Positions 30,201-37,474 of a DNA stretch of 64,000 nt are shown one piece after another. The stretch lies in contig NZ_CP069157.1 in NCBI RefSeq assembly GCF_019243775.1, forward strand, positions 372,001 to 436,000. Reading direction: 5' to 3'. Position 1 is the first letter of the stretch. Every line of letters starts with the position of its first letter. The DNA is from Morganella morganii (GTDB lineage Bacteria; Pseudomonadota; Gammaproteobacteria; Enterobacterales; Enterobacteriaceae). Made by a program: the position numbers and the translations under genes. Below the pieces are notes generated by a model, which ran no database searches, was not told the origin of the DNA, and saw only the letters and a program-made list of their open reading frames with translations.

Positions 30201-33200
30201 AGGAAACCACCGAAGTTGCGGCGAATAAGACTGTCAGCTTTATCTATAACATGGCGTCAGCCAAAGTCGGTACGGTGAAACTGACCGGTGATGTGGTGCA
30301 GAAAATTGCTGATGGGGCAAATAACTATACCTTCACGGCGCAGTTAGTTGATAACAATGGTAACCCGATCCGTCAGGCTGATCTGGTGGTGAAATGGACG
30401 CAGGATAAGGGCAATGATGTTGCGCTGTCGGCCACAACCAGTAAAACGGATGCGGACGGTAAGGCTGTTATCACCCTGACCTCCACCAAAAAAGCCGTTG
30501 ATACCATCACCGTGAGTGCGCAGTACGAAAGCACGCCGGTTGTGGCAGCCGATAAGACGGTCAGCTTTATCTATGACCTGGCGTCAGCGCATGTCAGTAC
30601 GGTCGCGCTGGGCGGTACAGTGACAGAAAAAGTCGCGGATGGCGTGAGTTACTTCACTTACACCGCACAACTGGTGGATGTGAATAACAACCCGATCCGT
30701 AAAGCAGACCTGGATGTGAAATGGACGCAGGATAAAGGCACGGATGTGACGCTGTCGGATGTAACCAGCAAAACGGATGCCACCGGTAAAGCGACGATTA
30801 CCCTGACTTCCACCACAAAAGCGGTCGATACCATTACCGTGAGTGCGCAGTATGAAAGCACCGCGAAAGTGGCAGCGAATAAAACCGTCAGCTTTATCTA
30901 TAACCTGACATCCGCACACGTCAGTACTGTGACGCTGAAAGATGGTGTGATTGAGAAAATTGCCGATGGCGTGAATACCTTTACCTACACTGCACAACTG
31001 GTGGACGGTAACGGTAACCCTGTCCGTCAGGCAAATCTGGATGTGAAATGGACGCAGGACAAAGGCAGTGATGTCACACTGTCAGCGGCAACCACTAAAA
31101 CGGATGCTGACGGTCAGGCGACTGTCACCCTGAAGTCAACCAAAAAAGCGGTGGATACTATCACCGTGAAAGCTCAGTATCTGGATACCACCGAAGTTGC
31201 GGCAGACAAGACGGTCAGCTTTATCTATGACCTGGCGTCAGCCAAAATCGGTACCGTGAAACTGACTGGTGATGTGGTACAGAAGGTGGCCGATGGTGCG
31301 AACAACTTCACCTACACCGCTCAGGTGGTGGATGCTAACAACAACCCGGTACGCAAAGCGGATCTGGTGGTGAAATGGACGCAGGACAAAGGTAACGATG
31401 TCGCGTTGTCAGCAGCGACCAGTAAAACGGATGCTGATGGCCGGGCAACCATCACCCTGGTTTCCACCACAACAGCGGTCGATACCATTACGGTGAGTGC
31501 ACAGTATGAAAGTACGCCGGTTGTGGCAGCCGATAAGACGGTCAGCTTTATCCATGACCTGACGTCAGCACATGTCAGCACAGTGATCCTGGATGGTGAT
31601 CTGGTTGAGAAAGTGGCAAACGGTACGAACAACTTTACCTATACCGCGCAGTTAACGGACAGTCACGGCAACCCGATACGCCAGGCGAATCTGGATGTGA
31701 AATGGACGCAGGATAAAGGTACGGATGTTGTGCTGTCAGCGACAACCAGTAAAACGGATGCTGAGGGCCGGGCAGTTATTACGCTGAAATCGACGACCAA
31801 AGTGGTTAAAGATATCACTGTGAAGGCTCAGTATGCTTCGACTGCTGAAGTGGCAGCCAATAAGACGGTCAGCTTTACTTATGACCTGGCATCAGCGCAC
31901 ATCGGTAAGGTAACGCTGGATGGTGATCTGATTGAGAAAGTGGCAAACGGCACCAACATCTTTACCTATACCGCACAGCTGGTGGATGCCAATAACAACC
32001 CGGTCACACAGGCGGATCTGGATGTGAAATGGACACAGGATAAAGGCAGTAATGTCATCCTGTCAGCGGCAACCAGTAAAACGGATGCGACCGGTAAAGC
32101 GGTTATCACGCTGAAATCGACCACCAAAGCGGCTTATGATATCAGTGTCAGTGCTCAGTACCTTGAGACCGCACAGACTGCGGCTGACAAAACCGTCAGC
32201 TTCACAGCGGATCTCGCAACGGCGCACATTGCATCGGTCAATCTGAAAGGGGAAGTCACCCGTAAAGTGGCCAACGGGACAAATACCTTTATATTTGTTG
32301 CCACGGTACTTGACGGGAACGATAACCCGGTAAGGGATGTCGCGCTCACCTGGGAGGGCAGTGCACCAACAACCACAACACTGACCGCGGCTGCGCCGAA
32401 GACGGGTGTTGACGGAACGGTGGAAGCCACACTGACGAGTTCGATGACACCAACGTATGACATTGTTGTTTCGGCCAAAATGGACGGACAGAACAAGGTT
32501 AATGCAAATCTGACCGTGTCTTTTGAAGAGTTGTTCAAGAGTACAATCACCGTTGTGGATGCCGGTAAAACAGGTACCGTGGTTATTCCGGGAGCGAGAA
32601 TTGAAATCTATTCCGAGAATAAAGGTGAAAAACTGGTTGATGAGCTGACACCGTCCAGCGGTAAGATTCAGGTTGAACTGGTGGCAGGACGGTATGCGAT
32701 TGTTATTACGAAAGATGGCTTCAGAACCTATGATGATTTCATTGAGATTCGCTCAGGTCTCGATCTTAATTACCAGTACGGTCTGATCCAGATGGGTAAT
32801 AATGATGCCAAGATTATTGTCCAGTGGCTGGAAAATAATCCGAAGGATCCGGATGCCTATATTAAAGTGCCTGACGGAACGGTGGTCTTCCGTGGTAAGA
32901 AAGATTATGACGGGGTACATCTCGACAGGGATAACACATCCGCTCCGGGTCTTGAAACGATTACCATCGAGAAGTTTAAGCCGGGCACCTATACCTATGC
33001 TCTGGAATGCTACAATTGTACCTGGTCAAACTTTAATAATACCGATACAAAAGTATCAGTACATATTAATGACCGTGTAACGCTGGCATCGGGAACCGCA
33101 CCTGATACTTATGTTGAATCTCCGCGGAATGCCTCAGGTACGAGCACCAAATTCTGGCGTGTACTTGAAGTTAATGTGGACAGCAATAACGTGGTCAGTG

Positions 33201-33235
33201 TGAGACTGTTGCAGACATACTCCTCTGCCATGTAA
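24263..33235 (+). CDS. Giant inverse autotransporter adhesin, barrel and passenger (continuation after the frameshift)
   Basis: About 2,990 codons. The frame is open from 24149, but homology begins near 24263, joining the barrel at VNSFYDYDITG. The rest of the intimin/invasin barrel runs to about 24800, followed by a stretch with LPVTVSVLKAKYGL. Then come about 23 Ig-like (Big-1-type) domains: five divergent ones, a 17-unit array of 109 residues each, and one divergent unit. A carboxypeptidase-regulatory-like segment (VIPGARIEIYS, GRYAIVITKDGF) follows. The last 145 residues have a DUF2135/YfaP-like look (DAYIKVPDGTVVFRG, GLETITIEKFKPGTYTY). The passenger would be a long rod on the surface, probably for cell or surface adhesion. 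No C-type-lectin cap like that of intimin is seen. Confidence 0.9.
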   Translation, partial: GVNSFYDYDITGSNSRVGVGGELWANYLKFAANGYFRVTDWHQSKLHEMRDYDERPANGFDIRAEGYLPDYPQLGAFAKYEQYFGDGVSLASTTSSGELKSNPSVSTIGLSYTPFPLITFKGQTSRGDSNDSQIGMELSYRFGVPLSQQLDTDNVDLMRNLAGNRYDFVDRNYNIVMQYRKQELLRIALPPTLNGEAAQTLPVTVSVLKAKYGLKSLRWSAPELLANGGEIKQTGLTTADITLPEYIFMDRNGGPQGYRVTAVGEDNEGNPSNTAEMWVNVIPSVETITKLTVTPNQSLIANNSDQFTAVALLQNDKGEVLPNKAVTFSVSGLKNPEGVTIYDADGNSGQTLTVISGPDGTATVKIISKSAGKGLLKAKMRNGNSRTEAITYIADINTAKIKTLELTNNKAVADGQAKNIAVATVTDQFDNLVENFPLTSRADNGATVADPNQQTDSNGQVTIRFSSETAGDSKLVVEGTGTSKSVTAQFIADISTAKIQSVVVTQDNSAADGKAKNSVLVTVTDNRNNPIAGAPVTIKVPGTAGYLTQPAGGLTDSNGQLRVNITNTKAGQDNYTFSINDSRETAVLTFVPDLSTATITSLISDKKAIIADGTEQAMLTVTVKDAFNNVIPGNTVNLTTTLGQLSDQNVVTGSNGEATFTLTGTRVGDATVRAINATDAAGKTTVVRITPDNSSMAVRSVLLNGDQTTKVANGTDNFTYTVLVQDNNGNPIQGVPVTASADNPAAVVLVTGTTNAEGKITITLAGTNKAMDNVLVSAALDGGVSVDADKSVNFIYNIDTAKVSKVTLNGDVTQKVADGLSSFTYTAQLVDSNGNPIRQADLDVKWTQNKGSDVVLSAETSKTNADGVATITLISTTKVADNIRVSAQYAGTPVIQADKAVSFIYNVASARVSKVELNGSVTEKVADGLSSFTYTAQLVDENNNPIRQADLDVKWTQDKGSDVVLSAATSKTDADGKAVITLTSTKKAAENIRVSAQYAETAVVPANKTVSFIFNINMAKVGTVELNGAVTEKVADGTSSFTYTAQLVDSNGNPVRKANLDVKWIQDKGAAVKLSSVVSKTDADGKATITLISTTTAVDDVRVSAQYQETAVVPADKTVSFIYNIASAKVGSVTLEGDVVQKVADGVSFFTYTAQLVDGNGNPVRQADLVVNWSQDKGTDVALSATTSKTDATGKATITLTSTKKAVDDVRVSAQYASTAKVDANKLISFIFELTSAKVGTVTLNGDVTEKVADGVNAFTYTAQLVDGNGNPIRQAGLDIKWTQDKGNDVTLSAVSSKTNTDGQATVTLTSTTKAVDDVRVSGQYESTAKAAADKTVSFIYNVNLAKVSTVTLDDAVIEKVADGVNTFTYTAQLVDGNGNPVRQAGLDVKWTQDKGNDVVLSSATSQTNADGKATITLKSTTKAVDNVTVKAQYKETAEVAADKTVSFIYELSSAKVGTVKLDGTVTQKIADGTSFFTYTAQVVDGNGNPVRKADLVVNWTQNKGNDVALSATTSKTRADGTATITLKSTTTAVDNVTVSGQYESTAAVAADRNVSFTYELTSAKVGTVTLDGDVVQKVADGVNAFTYTAQLVDGNGNPIRQADLVVNWTQDKGNAVVLSATSSKTDATGKATVTLTSTTTAVDNVTVSAQYEDTAKVAANKAVSFIFELTSAKVGTVTLEGDVVQKVADGVNAFTYTAQLVDGNGNPVRQADLVVNWTQDKGNDVALSATTSKTDATGKATITLTSTKKAVDDVLVSAQYAGTAKVDANKLVSFIYELSSAKVGTVKLDGDVVQKVADGVNNFTYTAQLVDTNGNPIRQADLVVKWTQDKGNDVVLSAETSKTNADGKATITLTSTTKAVDTITVSAQYESTAKVAADKTVSFIYNLTSAHVSTVTLKDDVTEKIADGVNTFTYTAQLVDGNGNPVRQANLDVKWTQDKGSDVTLSAATTKTDVNGQATVTLKSTTKAVDTITVKAQYKETTEVAANKTVSFIYNMASAKVGTVKLTGDVVQKIADGANNYTFTAQLVDNNGNPIRQADLVVKWTQDKGNDVALSATTSKTDADGKAVITLTSTKKAVDTITVSAQYESTPVVAADKTVSFIYDLASAHVSTVALGGTVTEKVADGVSYFTYTAQLVDVNNNPIRKADLDVKWTQDKGTDVTLSDVTSKTDATGKATITLTSTTKAVDTITVSAQYESTAKVAANKTVSFIYNLTSAHVSTVTLKDGVIEKIADGVNTFTYTAQLVDGNGNPVRQANLDVKWTQDKGSDVTLSAATTKTDADGQATVTLKSTKKAVDTITVKAQYLDTTEVAADKTVSFIYDLASAKIGTVKLTGDVVQKVADGANNFTYTAQVVDANNNPVRKADLVVKWTQDKGNDVALSAATSKTDADGRATITLVSTTTAVDTITVSAQYESTPVVAADKTVSFIHDLTSAHVSTVILDGDLVEKVANGTNNFTYTAQLTDSHGNPIRQANLDVKWTQDKGTDVVLSATTSKTDAEGRAVITLKSTTKVVKDITVKAQYASTAEVAANKTVSFTYDLASAHIGKVTLDGDLIEKVANGTNIFTYTAQLVDANNNPVTQADLDVKWTQDKGSNVILSAATSKTDATGKAVITLKSTTKAAYDISVSAQYLETAQTAADKTVSFTADLATAHIASVNLKGEVTRKVANGTNTFIFVATVLDGNDNPVRDVALTWEGSAPTTTTLTAAAPKTGVDGTVEATLTSSMTPTYDIVVSAKMDGQNKVNANLTVSFEELFKSTITVVDAGKTGTVVIPGARIEIYSENKGEKLVDELTPSSGKIQVELVAGRYAIVITKDGFRTYDDFIEIRSGLDLNYQYGLIQMGNNDAKIIVQWLENNPKDPDAYIKVPDGTVVFRGKKDYDGVHLDRDNTSAPGLETITIEKFKPGTYTYALECYNCTWSNFNNTDTKVSVHINDRVTLASGTAPDTYVESPRNASGTSTKFWRVLEVNVDSNNVVSVRLLQTYSSAM
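26654..32212 (+). repeat. Seventeen tandem 327-bp Ig-like repeats in the adhesin
   Basis: Seventeen units of 109 codons occupy exactly 5,559 bp. Each contains a variant of KVADGxxxFTYTAQLVDxNG, then NPxRQADLxVxWTQDKG, then VSAQY and VSFIY. A higher-order period of three units (981 bp) is visible: the start of the unit at 29921 recurs nearly unchanged at 30902, and the following units also pair up. This indicates expansion by block duplication. Confidence 0.92.
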
Positions 33236-33327
33236 CGCAGAAGATTGGTAATGATAAAATAAGCCGTTCAGACCACAGGATAATACGTGATCTGTATCTC
33301 ATAATCTGATACGACGGTAATATAAGG

Positions 33328-33360
33328 AAAAGCTCCGGTATGACAGCCGGAGCTTTTTAT
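33328..33360 (+). terminator. Terminator after the adhesin
   Basis: Eleven-bp stem AAAAGCTCCGG/CCGGAGCTTTT with a short loop and T-rich tail, about 90 bases past the adhesin stop. Confidence 0.88.
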
Positions 33361-34345
33361 TTTGTGTGAACAGAGGAATAACATTGGTATCAGCGAAGCA
33401 GGTGTGAGCAATCCCGGTGAGCATATAGTATTTCAGATATTCAGATAGTTTTTCCCGGCAGATATACATTTATTCAGAGCAGCAGATTTATATCAGATGA
33501 TAATACTGGGTGACGGGATTTAATAAGTGAAATACGCGTTTTTATACTACTAATCCGGAATGGAATACCACGGATAATGATAGTTACCAACGCAATAATT
33601 TGTTAATAATTAGTGTGTTACAATGGTATTTTTGTGAAAAAACATAATGAATGTGTAACAGAGTGCTTCAAACGTAATCGCGAGAGGAGTGGGGGGGATA
33701 TTTAGGATAAATCGTATTTATTGTGTAAAAACAGTCACTTCAATTTAACTTACTGATGTAATTAGTAAATTTGACTTATTATGCTATTTTTTGGGTATGA
33801 ATAAATTTTTATTGATAGGTTTAATCTATTGTTCGATTTGAATGGAGAGGTGAATAAAAATTTGCACACACCGCCATAAGTCATTTACTCTTTACATGAA
33901 AATAAAATAACTTATATAAAGAAGGTTATTAACGATAACAGGTAAATGGCGACAAAATGATCTTCGCGATCGTCTTGTAATACCAATTTTCCCGGCGATA
34001 AGAAAAAGAAATACAGCTGACATATCAGTGACGATAATGTTTATCCGTACACAGGATAGCAGAGAGCATTAATCTCTGCCGCTCTGATATTGTTATCAAT
34101 AAAATAGTTAACTACTTAACAAAATGAATGCTGAAAATAGCATTTTTACTCTCACGTGGAGTGAAAATGTATTATCATGCTTATCTTTTTTAACTGAAGA
34201 AGGAGGTGTCTTAAACAGGCATGCAGTATATTAGTTTATCTTTTCAGTGATTATCATTATTTCACATGGCATATAAAACAGAATGCATATTGTTTTATTT
34301 ATAATAAATAGTAGTCAGAGTGTAATGTAGTCGTCAGGAGGATTT
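33361..34345. other. Long AT-rich intergenic region
   Basis: Nearly 1 kb with no convincing ORF, RNA gene or repeat. It is very AT-rich, with a short GC-rich patch near 33680-33700, and ends in the AGGAGG ribosome site of the next regulator. Such a region probably holds silencer (H-NS) targets and distant regulatory sites; a small RNA cannot be excluded from sequence reading alone. Confidence 0.5.
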
Positions 34346-34654
34346 GTGATTAAAAATATTCATCCTATTTCCAGCGTAATAGGCCAGGCTCTTAAAAATA
34401 AACGCCGACAGCTCGGGTTATCCGGTATTGAACTTTCAAAAATCTTAAGTATCAGTCAGCAACAGATCTCCCGTTATGAAAGAGGCGTGAATTGTTTTAA
34501 CCTGGATATGCTTATGCGCTATTTTGCTGCTCTTCAAATGACACCAAACGATGTTAATAATTTATTCTCGGTATTAGGAAGCTATTACCATCATAAGGTC
34601 GGAGAGCATGAAGGAAGAATAGAACAATCGTACTATAATGATTACGGAAAATGA
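34346..34654 (+). CDS. MrpJ-like XRE regulator, paralogue B
   Basis: 102 residues starting at GTG 34346, fixed by AGGAGG 5 bases upstream. The XRE helix-turn-helix reads LGLSGIELSKILSISQQQIS then RYERGVNCFNLDMLMRYFAA, close to paralogue A (22460) and sharing the MrpJ-type SQQQISRYERG core. It precedes the adhesin-N-terminus-like protein and bactofilin gene on the same strand. Like other MrpJ family members it may repress flagellar genes or control the local surface genes; this is inference. Confidence 0.82.
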   Translation: MIKNIHPISSVIGQALKNKRRQLGLSGIELSKILSISQQQISRYERGVNCFNLDMLMRYFAALQMTPNDVNNLFSVLGSYYHHKVGEHEGRIEQSYYNDYGK

Positions 34655-34784
34655 TTTAAACAATAATAAAGTATATTTATACAGAAATAATGCATAAAAC
34701 CATTATGATGGGGATATCGTCGGTACTTATTGATAAATTATTTTATCATCATTAACTCTGAAAATCCGGGACCGGGACATATTT

Positions 34785-35309
34785 ATGTTTATGTCATATA
34801 AAAAATTTAATATGAAAAAAATAAGATTATATCTGCTGTTTTCCTTACCGTTTATTTTTCCGGTTTCAGTTGCAGTATCCTCTGCATCAAAACCGGTGGT
34901 CAGACAATCTGAGCCGGTAATATCGGAAACAATAGAGGGTATAGGGGCAGTTGTCGCCGTGTCTCCGGATGATCTCAGAAACCGCTTTTTATCCGGCAGA
35001 CGGGGCATGCCGTTTCCGATGGATCTGACCACACTGCCGGAGCCTGCCGGAAAAGTGCCGCCCGGCAGCCGGATCCCGCACAGTGATGTGTTCAGTACAT
35101 TACCGGCGGTTCCGGTGCAGCGCGATGAATCCGGTGATCAGTTTTACTCGGATGAGATCGCCGGTGCCTGGCAGGCATTCTTCGATAACAACGGGTACGA
35201 TGTACAAACCGGATTCGGCGGTGACCTGGAAAAAGATCTGAAAAATAATCAAAAAAATAACTTATTAAATACCAGCAGTTATATGGTTATCTATGATGAG
35301 AAACCATAG
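34785..35309 (+). CDS. Exported protein resembling the adhesin's pre-barrel N-terminus
   Basis: 174 codons; a later ATG at 34812 (MKKIRLYLLF) gives a cleaner signal peptide, LLFSLPFIFPVSVAVSSAS. The mature part shares landmarks in order with the giant adhesin's first 200 residues: VISETIEGIGAV versus IMSETFDGLNAL, RGMPFPMDLTTLPEPA versus NGMPFPMSVSTLPDPA, and SDVFSTLP versus DDIFSALP. It stops before any barrel strand. It could be a decayed second adhesin or a dedicated short periplasmic protein using the same recruitment segment. The resemblance is clear; the function is unknown. Confidence 0.7.
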   Translation: MFMSYKKFNMKKIRLYLLFSLPFIFPVSVAVSSASKPVVRQSEPVISETIEGIGAVVAVSPDDLRNRFLSGRRGMPFPMDLTTLPEPAGKVPPGSRIPHSDVFSTLPAVPVQRDESGDQFYSDEIAGAWQAFFDNNGYDVQTGFGGDLEKDLKNNQKNNLLNTSSYMVIYDEKP

Positions 35310-35376
35310 GTTTATCTTATGCAGTTCTGTTCAGATGTATTTGTTGTCACTTTAAACCTGAACATCAGGAGGAACT

Positions 35377-35556
35377 ATGATTTTTGATGATATGAAAACT
35401 GATTTGGCAAATATAATGAAAAAATTTGTTAAACAGGATTGTGATATTAAATATCACTATGACGGTGATAACGTCGTGTTTTATATCGATGAAGAGAATG
35501 GTGTGCATATCCAGATCAATATAAATTGTATCAGTGATGTGCCGGTATACCAGTAA
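35377..35556 (+). CDS. 59-residue hypothetical protein
   Basis: A short ORF from ATG 35377 to TAA 35554-35556, reading MIFDDMKTDLANIMKKF at the start and ending ISDVPVYQ. It has an excellent ribosome site (AGGAGGAACT). It is acidic and soluble, with alternating hydrophobic residues in DNVVFYIDEENGVHIQINI suggesting a beta hairpin. It lies 20 bases before the bactofilin start, so the two are probably translated from one message. No family recognised. Confidence 0.6.
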   Translation: MIFDDMKTDLANIMKKFVKQDCDIKYHYDGDNVVFYIDEENGVHIQININCISDVPVYQ

Positions 35557-35575
35557 GCATAAAGACGCTGAACGA

Positions 35576-36202
35576 ATGAAAATACATTTGTATTTATACA
35601 GTCTCTGGTTTCTCTGGGGAGGAGTACTGATAGCGATTATCTCTTCCGGGAGAAAATTGTATTTTCATATGAGCATCTATTTTTTGCTTCTCTTTGTATT
35701 ATTTTTCATCACAACAGGAAGGCGTTTTTTTATGGCATTATTCAGACAAGACGATAAAAAAGATAAAGCAGAACCCGTAAAAGCGGAACCGGTAAAAGCA
35801 GAACCGGTAAAAAATGAACCAGCCGGTAAAAGTATTACCATTGTGGGAACCGGCTGTGAAATAACCGGCGATATGACTCCCGGGGGGAATATTGAAATAT
35901 ACGGGAAAGTGAAAGGGAATATCAATGCCGGTGCTTTTAAAGTTTCTGTTATGGAAAAAGGCGTTATTGAAGGTGATGTGACTTCGGAGCATGTTTCAAT
36001 CAATGGTCTTATGATGGGCACCTGCTGTGCTAAAAATACGGAAATTTTACAAAAGGGCGAACTTAATGGCGTGTGCCGCGCTGAAGCATTTTCCATTATT
36101 ACCGGCGGGCGTTTTACCGGCCAGTCCGAACCTTATAAGAGTAATAAAGTAAACCCTGATATCGTTGTTGCCGGTAAAGAAAAGACAATAAATCAAAAAT
36201 AA
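35576..36202 (+). CDS. Membrane-anchored bactofilin-type protein
   Basis: About 208 residues from ATG 35576. Two hydrophobic helices (IHLYLYSLWFLWGGVLIAII and the following IYFLLLFVLFFIT) are joined through an EPVKA repeat linker to a bactofilin (DUF583) beta-helix. The bactofilin core includes GTGCEITGDMTPGGNIEIYG, KVKGNI and VIEGDVTSEHVSING. Bactofilins polymerise without nucleotide and scaffold envelope or surface-organelle assembly. A frame with earlier starts (35534, 35537) overlaps the 59-residue gene. Its neighbourhood suggests a scaffold for surface proteins, but that is inference. Confidence 0.8.
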   Translation: MKIHLYLYSLWFLWGGVLIAIISSGRKLYFHMSIYFLLLFVLFFITTGRRFFMALFRQDDKKDKAEPVKAEPVKAEPVKNEPAGKSITIVGTGCEITGDMTPGGNIEIYGKVKGNINAGAFKVSVMEKGVIEGDVTSEHVSINGLMMGTCCAKNTEILQKGELNGVCRAEAFSIITGGRFTGQSEPYKSNKVNPDIVVAGKEKTINQK

Positions 36203-36239
36203 TCTTTACCCCGGCACACTGTTAACGGATAAAGGAAAA

Positions 36240-36578
36240 ATGAAAATATATTCCCGGATTTTGATAGCGCTGCTTTTTATCCCGTTACTTTGTTCTGCGG
36301 GGACGCCGCCGCAAAATGTTGAGCTGCTGAGTATAAAAGCAGGGCAGGGAGAGACAAATGCTCAGTTTTTACTGGGAACGTTGTATCTCACCGGACGTTA
36401 CGGTGTGAACAAAGATATTGAAAAGGGAAAGTATTATTTGCTTATTGCGGCCGGAAAAGGCGATTCAGATGCAAAACGTTTTTTGGCGCTTCAGTATTAT
36501 AATGAAAAAAACTATTTTGCATTTCTTAATCTGTTTTCTGAGTATTGCCTGGATATTATTGAACAGAACCCTGACTGA
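36240..36578 (+). CDS. Small secreted Sel1-repeat protein
   Basis: 112 residues with a Sec signal peptide (ILIALLFIPLLCSAG). It then has about two Sel1-like alpha-alpha units, visible as ETNAQFLLGTLYLTGRYGV and GDSDAKRFLALQYYNEKN. Sel1 repeats mediate protein contacts in the periplasm. The start follows AAAGGAAAA. It lies 37 bases after the bactofilin gene on the same strand and is followed by a terminator, so it is probably the last gene of that small operon. Confidence 0.72.
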   Translation: MKIYSRILIALLFIPLLCSAGTPPQNVELLSIKAGQGETNAQFLLGTLYLTGRYGVNKDIEKGKYYLLIAAGKGDSDAKRFLALQYYNEKNYFAFLNLFSEYCLDIIEQNPD

Positions 36579-36593
36579 TAATAAACAGAGACT

Positions 36594-36624
36594 AAAAAGG
36601 CTTGTATTAACTGCAAGCCTTTTT
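36594..36624. terminator. Bidirectional terminator
   Basis: AAAAAGGCTTG/CAAGCCTTTTTT inverted repeat with a 9-base loop, between the Sel1 gene and the convergent lipoprotein gene. Confidence 0.87.
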
Positions 36625-36627
36625 TAT

Positions 36628-37029
36628 TTATGAACCGGCATTCAGACTGGATTTTTTCTTGATTGAGCGGAATGCGCTCAGTTTGATATCACTGCATACC
36701 TTCCCGAGTTTTATCGTCAGGCTGTTTTTCATATAAATTTTAATATCATTGTCCATGATGCTTTCATTTTCCCGCAGGAAATTAAACTCATTCATCACTT
36801 CACTGTATTTTCCGGATAATACACGGTAATCATTGGCATTCGTTTTACGCAGCAGATACATATCATCAATACAGCTGTCGCTGGTGGAATTCTGTGCCGG
36901 AGCAGGGAGCAGTTTTACCGGCACGGCCGCAGGTTGCGCGGGCTGAGAGGCCATTTGCCGTGATGGGGTGGTACAGCCGGACAATGTGGTCAGTAATCCC
37001 GAAATCAGAATTAATGTTTTAAAACGCAT
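36628..37029 (-). CDS. Lipoprotein, paralogue 2 of a flanking pair
   Basis: 133 residues; the lipobox is LSGC with Thr at +2 (outer membrane). After a Pro/Ala-rich linker the domain starts DSCIDDMYLLRKTNANDY and contains SIMDNDIKIYMKNSLTIKLG and KVCSDIK, mirroring the lipoprotein at 22941 in order and cysteine spacing. It has a strong GAGGAG ribosome site. It faces inward from the right end of the accessory block, opposite to its paralogue. Function is unknown; a shared role with the adhesin is inferred from position. Confidence 0.78.
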   Translation of the reverse strand: MRFKTLILISGLLTTLSGCTTPSRQMASQPAQPAAVPVKLLPAPAQNSTSDSCIDDMYLLRKTNANDYRVLSGKYSEVMNEFNFLRENESIMDNDIKIYMKNSLTIKLGKVCSDIKLSAFRSIKKKSSLNAGS

Positions 37030-37474
37030 GATAACTCCTCTGGCGGGTATATATTGTATCTGATTTTAAAAACAGAGAGGGCTATACATTAAAGTATGTC
37101 TGCGGTGTTTGTATATGAATAGAGTGTGACGAAATAAACATAATATTATCGTGTTTTTATTGGGTATTTGGCAATAAATATACCAATGGTTATGTTTTTT
37201 ATTATTAAATTTGTCGTAACGCAATATAAGCAATTCCTGGTGCAGAGGATATGATTACATACACGTTATAAGAGTGATAATAAGCATCATAGTATATATA
37301 TAACCGGTATTTCCCTGCAGAGTAAATAAAAATATGTTCCCGCTGTGCTCTGTTATGTCGTGACAGGAAACAGTCTTTTCCAAAACGGAAAACGTCCTTT
37401 TACCAATCATCAGTAGGGTAAGGAAAAACAGATAGTTACAATCCCGCAGATGACTTTCTGACGGGGATAGTGTG
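37030..37474. other. Intergenic region upstream of mdtL
   Basis: About 445 bases, AT-rich in the left half. A short imperfect palindrome around 37374-37400 (TTTTCC...GGAAAA) is visible. No ORF or RNA gene is supported; it holds divergent promoters for the lipoprotein and mdtL. Confidence 0.45.

Noticed and set aside
26654-32212. Regular repeats as a possible CRISPR or satellite array
   Set aside because: The unit is 327 bp, fully coding and without unique spacers; it encodes Ig-like domains.
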